DNA from: Microbacterium sp. cf332
Lineage (GTDB): Bacteria > Actinomycetota > Actinomycetes > Actinomycetales > Microbacteriaceae
Direction of reading: 5' to 3'
Length of the DNA stretch: 64,000 bases
Assembly (NCBI RefSeq): GCF_900102175.1
Contig: NZ_FNKN01000001.1
Span: forward strand, 744,001 to 808,000
Below, in pieces: positions 58,996-64,000 of this stretch. The notes beneath the pieces are model-generated. The model saw only the letters and a program-made list of their open reading frames with translations, did not search any database and was not told the origin of the DNA. The translations under genes and the position numbers were made by a program. The number at the start of each line of letters is the position of its first letter. Within the stretch, counting starts at the first letter, position 1.

Positions 58996-60762
58996 TTACT
59001 TCACCTCTCCATCGGCGACGTCGACAACCGGGGCATCGGGCGCATCCTTGGCCGGCCCCACGCCCACCGGGATGGCGGCCTCCGGGTGGTTCAGGTCGAA
59101 CGCCGGACGCTCGCTGCGGATGCGCGGGATCGAGGTGAAGTTGTGGCGCGGCGGCGGGCAGCTGGTCGCCCACTCGAGCGATGCGCCGTAGCCCCACGGG
59201 TCGTTGACCGTCACCTTGGGCGCGGTGCGCGAGGTGATCCAGACGTTCAGGAAGAACGGGATCATCGACGCACCCAGCACGATCGCGCCGATCGTCGAGA
59301 CCTGGTTCTGCCAGGTCCAGCCATCAGCCGCCGAGTAGTCGGCGTAACGGCGGACCATGCCGTCGACGCCCAGCCAGTGCTGGATGAGGAAGGTCATGTG
59401 GAAGCCGATGAACAGCATCCAGAAGTGGACCATGCCGAGGCGCTCGTTGAGCATGCGCCCCGTCCACTTCGGCCACCAGAAGTAGAAGCCGGCGAACATC
59501 GCGAACACGACGGTCCCGAAGACGACGTAGTGGAAGTGGGCCACGACGAAGTACGAGTCCGACAGGTGGAAGTCGAGCGGGGGCGACGCGAGGATGACAC
59601 CGGTCAGACCACCGAAGACGAACGACACGAGGAAGCCGAGAGTGAAGACCATGGGCGTCTCGAATGTGACGGATCCCCGCCACATCGTTCCGATCCAGTT
59701 GAAGATCTTCACGCCCGTCGGCACCGCGATCAGCATCGTCATGAGCGCGAAGAACGGCAGCAGGACGGCGCCGGTCACGTACATGTGGTGCGCCCACACC
59801 GCGACCGACAGTGCGGCGATCGCGATGGTCGCGTAGATGAGGGTCTTGTATCCGAAGATCGGCTTCCGGCTGAAGACCGGGAGGATCTCGGAGATGATGC
59901 CGAAGAACGGCAGCGCGATGATGTAGACCTCGGGGTGACCGAAGAACCAGAAGAGGTGCTGCCACAGCAGGACACCGCCGTTGGCCGGGTCGTAGACGTG
60001 CGAACCGAGGACGCGGTCGGATGCGGCCGCGAAGATCGCAGCCGCGAGCACCGGGAACGCCATCAGGATCAGGATGCTGGTGACGAGCGTGTTCCACGAG
60101 AAGATCGACATCCGCCACATGGTGAGGCCGGGGGCGCGCATCGTGATGATCGTGGTGATGAAGTTCACCGCACCGAGGATCGTGCCGAAACCGCTGAGGC
60201 CGAGGCCCAGCATCCAGAGGTTTCCGCCGGCTCCCGGCGAGAACGTCGCATTCGCGAGCGGCTGATACGCGAACCAGCCGAACGACGCTGCGCCCTGCGG
60301 GGTCAGGAAGCCCGAGATCGCGATGATCGAACCGAAGAGGAAGAGCCAGAAGGCGAAGGCGTTCAGACGCGGGAAGGCGACGTCGGGGGCGCCGAGCTGC
60401 AGCGGCAGGATCGCGTTGGCGAAGCCCGCGAACAGCGGCGTCGCGAACATCAGCAGCATGATCGTGCCGTGCATCGTGAACAGCTGGTTGTACTGCTCCT
60501 TCGTCGGCACGATCTGCATGCCGGGCTCGAAGAGCTCCGCACGGATGATCAGGGCCATGACGCCGCCGAGGAGGAAGAACAGCACCGAGGCGATCAGGTA
60601 CATGTACCCGATCGTCTTGTGGTCGGTGGAGGTGATCCACTTGACGATGATGTTGCCCTTCTGCTCGACGCGCGATGCGCTGAGCAGAGCCGCTTGACGC
60701 GGCGGCAGGGTCGTGGGGCGGCCCGCGGGCTGTTCGCCCTGGAGCGGAAGTGTCGTAGCCAT
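58996..60762 (-). CDS. ctaD: cytochrome c oxidase subunit I
   Basis: A 588-aa heme-copper oxidase subunit I with twelve helices. Heme a ligands are His98 and His411, and heme a3 uses His409. Cu-B is bound by His276, His325 and His326, with Tyr280 in HPEVY for the His-Tyr crosslink. It reduces O2 to water and pumps protons. The ATG at 60762 shares one base with the ctaC stop (TGATG); a longer upstream frame is a shadow of ctaC. Confidence 0.97.
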   Translation of the reverse strand: MATTLPLQGEQPAGRPTTLPPRQAALLSASRVEQKGNIIVKWITSTDHKTIGYMYLIASVLFFLLGGVMALIIRAELFEPGMQIVPTKEQYNQLFTMHGTIMLLMFATPLFAGFANAILPLQLGAPDVAFPRLNAFAFWLFLFGSIIAISGFLTPQGAASFGWFAYQPLANATFSPGAGGNLWMLGLGLSGFGTILGAVNFITTIITMRAPGLTMWRMSIFSWNTLVTSILILMAFPVLAAAIFAAASDRVLGSHVYDPANGGVLLWQHLFWFFGHPEVYIIALPFFGIISEILPVFSRKPIFGYKTLIYATIAIAALSVAVWAHHMYVTGAVLLPFFALMTMLIAVPTGVKIFNWIGTMWRGSVTFETPMVFTLGFLVSFVFGGLTGVILASPPLDFHLSDSYFVVAHFHYVVFGTVVFAMFAGFYFWWPKWTGRMLNERLGMVHFWMLFIGFHMTFLIQHWLGVDGMVRRYADYSAADGWTWQNQVSTIGAIVLGASMIPFFLNVWITSRTAPKVTVNDPWGYGASLEWATSCPPPRHNFTSIPRIRSERPAFDLNHPEAAIPVGVGPAKDAPDAPVVDVADGEVK

Positions 60763-61670
60763 CAGTGGCTTCCCTCGCCGGAGTCGTCGGTGACCGCGCC
60801 CGTTCCCGGAGCGTTCTGGAGTCGGTCGTAAGCGTTGTTGATGTCGCCGGTCTGGCCGCTCTGGCGGAGCGACTCGAGGTAGTCCTCGTACTCCTGCTCG
60901 GAGACGACCTCGACGTTGAACAGCATCATCGAGTGGTACTCGCCGCAGAGCTCGGCACACTTGCCGGCGTAGGTGCCCTCACGGGTCGGCACGAACGACC
61001 ACGAGTTCGTGTCGCGGTGCGGGTACATGTCCTTCTTGTAGAGGAAGTCGATGACCCAGAACGAGTGGATGACGTCGCGCGACTGGAGGTTGATCTTGAC
61101 CTCCTTGTTGACCGGCAGCACGAGCGTGGGCAGCGCCGCCTGGTCCACGTCGCCGTTGGCCTCGGGCTGAGCCTGCACACCCATCGTCCACACGGCGTCG
61201 GAGTTGTCGGACTCGTCGCCGTTGTACTGGAAGTCCCAGGCCCACTGCTTGCCGATCGCGGTGATCGAGACGTCGGGGTCGTCGTACTGCGTCTCGAGGA
61301 TCGTCTGGTCCCGCGCCGTGAAGGCGAAGAACCCGATCACGAGGATGAGCGGCACGATCGTGTAGAAGATCTCGATCGGCATGTTGTAGCGCAGCTGGAC
61401 GGGCAGACCGGTCTGACCGCGACGGCGCCGGTAGGCGATGGCGGCGAATGCCATCAGGCCCCACGTCAGCACACCCACCGCGAGGAGGACGATCCACGAG
61501 TTGACCCAGAGACCCGACACCATCTCGGTGCGGTTGGTCGCCTGGGTTCCGTCGTCGGTGAATCCCGGGAGGTAGCCGTTCAGCTCCGTCGGTGTACAAG
61601 CTGCGAGGGAGACTGCCGTGACGATCCCGAGCGGGATCACGGCCCAGCGGAGGCGGCGTTTGAAGCGCAC
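60762..61670 (-). CDS. ctaC: cytochrome c oxidase subunit II
   Basis: A 302-aa subunit II made as a lipoprotein (lipobox LAAC, Cys25). Two membrane helices (about 55-80 and 100-117) precede the cupredoxin domain. Cu-A ligands are His202, Cys238, Cys242, His246 and Met249 ([12 protein letters not shown]). It receives electrons from QcrC. The GTG at 61670 has GGAAAGG upstream and gives a standard signal peptide. It is the first gene of the operon. Confidence 0.95.
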   Translation of the reverse strand: MRFKRRLRWAVIPLGIVTAVSLAACTPTELNGYLPGFTDDGTQATNRTEMVSGLWVNSWIVLLAVGVLTWGLMAFAAIAYRRRRGQTGLPVQLRYNMPIEIFYTIVPLILVIGFFAFTARDQTILETQYDDPDVSITAIGKQWAWDFQYNGDESDNSDAVWTMGVQAQPEANGDVDQAALPTLVLPVNKEVKINLQSRDVIHSFWVIDFLYKKDMYPHRDTNSWSFVPTREGTYAGKCAELCGEYHSMMLFNVEVVSEQEYEDYLESLRQSGQTGDINNAYDRLQNAPGTGAVTDDSGEGSH

Positions 61671-61780
61671 AGTGCACCTTTCCGGGACGAATGGTTCGAC
61701 CTTCAGTCTAGGGCAAGCTTTCACCCGATTCAGGCCAACCGTTCAGGATGTCGGCGACGAGGGACGTCGCGGGGCTGGGC

Positions 61781-62140
61781 TCAGTGGAAGCTGTCGCCGC
61801 ACGCGCACGAGCCCGCGGCGTTGGGGTTGTCGATCGTGAAGCCCTGCTCCGAGATCGTGTCCTTGAAGTCGATGGTCGCGCCGTCGAGGTAGGGCACCGA
61901 CATGTCGTCGACGATGACCTCGACGCCGTCGAAGTCGACGGCCTTGTCGCCGTCGAGGAACCGCTCGTCGAAGTAGAGCTGGTAGATCAGTCCGCTGCAT
62001 CCGCCGGGCTGGACGGCGACGCGCAGGCGCAGGTCGTCTCGGTTCTCCTGCGAGAGCAGGCTCTTCACCTTGAGCGCCGCTTCATCGGTCAGCGAGACGC
62101 CGTGGTCACGGACGGTTTCGGACGTGGCGATGTCGGTCAT
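61781..62140 (-). CDS. erpA: A-type iron-sulfur carrier (HesB/IscA/ErpA family)
   Basis: A 119-aa A-type carrier with the three expected cysteines: one in PGGCSGLIY and two in GSCACGDSF. It passes Fe-S clusters to client proteins. The assignment to ErpA rather than IscA/SufA is by analogy with single-copy actinobacterial members. The ATG at 62140 has GGGAG upstream. Single gene upstream of ctaC on the same strand; the 110-nt gap should hold the ctaC promoter. Confidence 0.88.
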   Translation of the reverse strand: MTDIATSETVRDHGVSLTDEAALKVKSLLSQENRDDLRLRVAVQPGGCSGLIYQLYFDERFLDGDKAVDFDGVEVIVDDMSVPYLDGATIDFKDTISEQGFTIDNPNAAGSCACGDSFH

Positions 62141-62237
62141 GATTCTCCCGAGGTCTCGGGCCGCAGACATGCGGCCGCTGCCACGATTCTACGCGTGGGC
62201 ACCGGCCGCGGCTCGGTTCTCGTCGTACGGACCTGTG

Positions 62238-63632
62238 TCAGGCCTGCGAGGCGTCGAGACGCTCGAGCAGCAGGGCCTCCGAGACGAGCGCGTGCCGGAA
62301 GGTGTCGAGGTGCAGCGACTCGTTCGGGCTGTGCGCGCGCGCATGCGGGTCCTCGACGCCCGTCACGAGGATCTGAGCTGCGGGGAACTCGCGAACGAGG
62401 TCGGCGATGAAGGGGATGGAGCCTCCGACGCCGATGTCGACGGGCTCGACCCCGTACCCCTCGGCCAGCGCGGCGCGGGCGTGCGCGACAGCGTCGCCGC
62501 GCGTGTCGACCAGGAACGGGTTGCCCGTCTCGATGTCGCGGAAGCTGAGCTGTGCGCCGAAGGGTGCGTGAGCGCGAAGGTGGGTCTCGATCGCGCGATA
62601 TGCCTCGTCGGCGGACTGGCCGGGCGCGACCCGCGCCGACATGACCACCGATACCTCCGGGCTGAGGGTGTTCGAGGCGTTGCGCACGCTCGGCGCGTCG
62701 ATGCCGGTCACGGTGATCGACGGCTTGTTCCAGATTCGCGAGAGGATCGACCCCGCCCCGATCGGCGAGACGCCCTGCGGCAGCCCGGCCTCGGATCGGA
62801 GTGTCTCCTCGGAGTACTCCGGGGTCTCGGCATCGCGCTCGGTGAGGCCCTCGACCGCGACGCTGCCGTCCTCGTCCCACAGCGTCGCCAGCAGGCGGAC
62901 GGTGGCCATCATCGCGTCCGGGACCGCTCCCCCGAACATGCCGGAATGCGAGGCGTGGTCGAGGGTGCGCACCGTCATGGTGAAACGGGCGTTGCCGCGC
63001 AGAGAGACGGTGAGCGCGGGGGTGACGGCATCCCAGTTGCCCGAGTCGGCGACGACGATGACATCCGCCCGCAAGGCGTCGGCGTTGTCGTCGAGGAAGG
63101 CCGCGAACGAGGCGGACCCCGCCTCCTCCTCGCCCTCGATGAAGAGGTTGACCCCGAGATCGAAGTCGGGGCCGGCCGCCTCGACGAGCGCGCGCAGCGC
63201 GCCGATGTGGGCCATGACGCCGGCCTTGTCGTCGGCAGCACCTCGACCGTAGAGACGACCGTCGCGGACCGTCGGCTCGAAGGGCGCGGAGTCCCAGAGC
63301 GCCTCGTCGCCGACGGGCTGAACGTCGTGGTGCGCGTACAGGAGGATCGTCGGACGGCCGTTGCGTGCGGCTCGGGTCGCCAGCACCGCCGGCATCCCCT
63401 CGGCGCCGGTCTCGGGCACGACGGCGGTCGTCACCTCGACGCGGTCGAAGATCCCGAGGCCGCGTGCGAGCTCGGCCACGGCCGCGGCGCTGCGCTCGAC
63501 CTCGGCGCGGTCGAAGCCCGGGAATGCGACCGACGGGATCCGCACGAGCGAGCCCAGATCGGCGAGGGCGGCGGGGACGGCGGACAGGGCGGCATCGCGC
63601 ACGACGGCGGACCGAGGAGATTCGGAGGTCAT
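62238..63632 (-). CDS. M20 family dipeptidase/metallopeptidase
   Basis: A 464-aa M20/M28-type zinc peptidase. LLYAHHDVQPVG holds the first metal ligand and catalytic Asp; GRGAADDKAGVMAHI holds the bridging Asp. EGEEEAGSASF holds the catalytic Glu pair, and a lid domain follows. It probably hydrolyses dipeptides in the cytoplasm. The ATG at 63632 is 7 nt after TAAGAT and lacks a ribosome-binding site; a longer frame upstream is not supported. Confidence 0.9.
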   Translation of the reverse strand: MTSESPRSAVVRDAALSAVPAALADLGSLVRIPSVAFPGFDRAEVERSAAAVAELARGLGIFDRVEVTTAVVPETGAEGMPAVLATRAARNGRPTILLYAHHDVQPVGDEALWDSAPFEPTVRDGRLYGRGAADDKAGVMAHIGALRALVEAAGPDFDLGVNLFIEGEEEAGSASFAAFLDDNADALRADVIVVADSGNWDAVTPALTVSLRGNARFTMTVRTLDHASHSGMFGGAVPDAMMATVRLLATLWDEDGSVAVEGLTERDAETPEYSEETLRSEAGLPQGVSPIGAGSILSRIWNKPSITVTGIDAPSVRNASNTLSPEVSVVMSARVAPGQSADEAYRAIETHLRAHAPFGAQLSFRDIETGNPFLVDTRGDAVAHARAALAEGYGVEPVDIGVGGSIPFIADLVREFPAAQILVTGVEDPHARAHSPNESLHLDTFRHALVSEALLLERLDASQA

Positions 63633-63639
63633 GCGGGTA

Positions 63640-63645
63640 ATCTTA
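63640..63645 (-). promoter_or_regulatory. candidate -10 (TAAGAT) of the M20 peptidase gene
   Basis: TAAGAT on the minus strand ends 7 nt before the ATG. The 47-nt divergent gap must also hold the DUF3043 promoter. Confidence 0.45.
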
Positions 63646-63679
63646 AGAGGCACGTTCGTCGCAGAACCCGAGGATCCCC

Positions 63680-64000
63680 GTGGCCAAAACTCCCGCTGCC
63701 CCTGCTCCCGACGACGCCGCCCAGGCGTCGACAGGATCCGGCAAGAACCGTCCCACACCGAGCCGCGCCGCCCAGGAGGCGGCCCGCAAGCGCCCGCTGG
63801 TGCCCGACACCAAGGAGGCGAAGGCGCGCGCCCGGGCGGAGCTCGCCGAGCGACGCGACAAGGCGCGCATCGGGATGGCGAACGGCGACGAGCGCTACCT
63901 GCCGATCCGCGACAAGGGGCCCCAGCGTCGTTTCGTCCGTGACTACGTGGACGCCGGATGGCACCTGGGCGAGCTCGTGATGGGTGCGATGGTGCTGGTC
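63680..64000 (+). CDS. DUF3043 membrane protein, 3'-truncated by window edge
   Basis: The first 107 codons of a DUF3043 protein. A charged, Ala-rich N-terminus with PSRAAQEAARKRPL leads into the family signature RRFVRDYVDAGWHLGELVM and the first membrane helix, where the window ends. The function of this actinobacterial family is unknown. The GTG start follows GAGGAT. The frame has no stop before the window edge. Confidence 0.85.
   Translation, partial: MAKTPAAPAPDDAAQASTGSGKNRPTPSRAAQEAARKRPLVPDTKEAKARARAELAERRDKARIGMANGDERYLPIRDKGPQRRFVRDYVDAGWHLGELVMGAMVLV

Noticed and set aside
58408..60831. Plus-strand open frame of about 807 codons
   Set aside because: It is antisense to ctaF and ctaD, rich in Arg/Asp/Glu/His, and has no recognisable domain; a GC-rich shadow frame.

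Overview
The window is high-GC DNA with tight operons, frequent 1-4 nt start/stop overlaps, many GTG and some TTG starts, and an actinobacterial gene set (WhiA, RbpA, OpcA, DUF3099, DUF3043, a cytochrome bc1-aa3 branch with diheme QcrC, CtaF). Gene order and protein sequences fit the Microbacteriaceae, most likely Microbacterium or a close relative. It is a chromosomal core region. I see no rRNA, tRNA, CRISPR array, phage or insertion sequence.

Left part (0-11.4 kb): the end of an alpha/beta hydrolase gene, a FabG-type reductase, small membrane proteins, a DUF3099 / zinc-binding / SURF1 operon, an ABC-F protein, a five-gene iron-siderophore uptake operon behind an IdeR/DtxR-like palindrome, and a MalY-type C-S lyase. 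From 11.4 to 18.4 kb come a suf Fe-S assembly operon (sufB-sufD-Rieske protein-sufC-sufT) and the heme A pathway genes ctaA and ctaB. From 18.5 to 26.7 kb lies one pentose-phosphate operon (tkt-tal-pgi-zwf-opcA-pgl). From 26.7 to 31.2 kb rbpA, secG, tpiA, pgk, gap and sodA run on the minus strand.

From 31.3 to 41.7 kb come whiA, rapZ, uvrC, uvrA, an OhrR-like regulator with a divergent zinc-ribbon gene, uvrB and coaE. From 41.7 to 45.3 kb is a signalling group: a response regulator convergent with a histidine kinase and a membrane protein carrying a degenerate GGDEF domain. rpsA, a YchJ-type protein, a lipoprotein/PKD-like pair with atypical codons, a 5'-3' exonuclease, a PHP-domain protein and trpD follow. 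From 52.6 to 61.7 kb the respiratory supercomplex is encoded in two convergent groups: ctaE-qcrC-qcrA-qcrB (+) and ctaC-ctaD-ctaF (-). The window closes with an ErpA-type Fe-S protein, an M20 dipeptidase and the start of a DUF3043 gene.

Much of the window concerns iron and respiration: iron uptake, Fe-S assembly, heme A synthesis, SURF1, bc1-aa3 and an A-type carrier. The most unusual structure is in the gap between the two convergent respiratory groups. Three palindromic units of exactly 76 bp each share a 13-nt terminal inverted repeat near SGATGCAAGKGAT. The first two bracket a single SRPBCC gene. They look like an uncatalogued REP/MITE-like family. Other points for a second look are an IdeR-like box between trpD and ctaE, repeated leaderless-promoter signatures, the OhrR-like regulator without ohr, and the degenerate GGDEF protein coupled to a histidine kinase.
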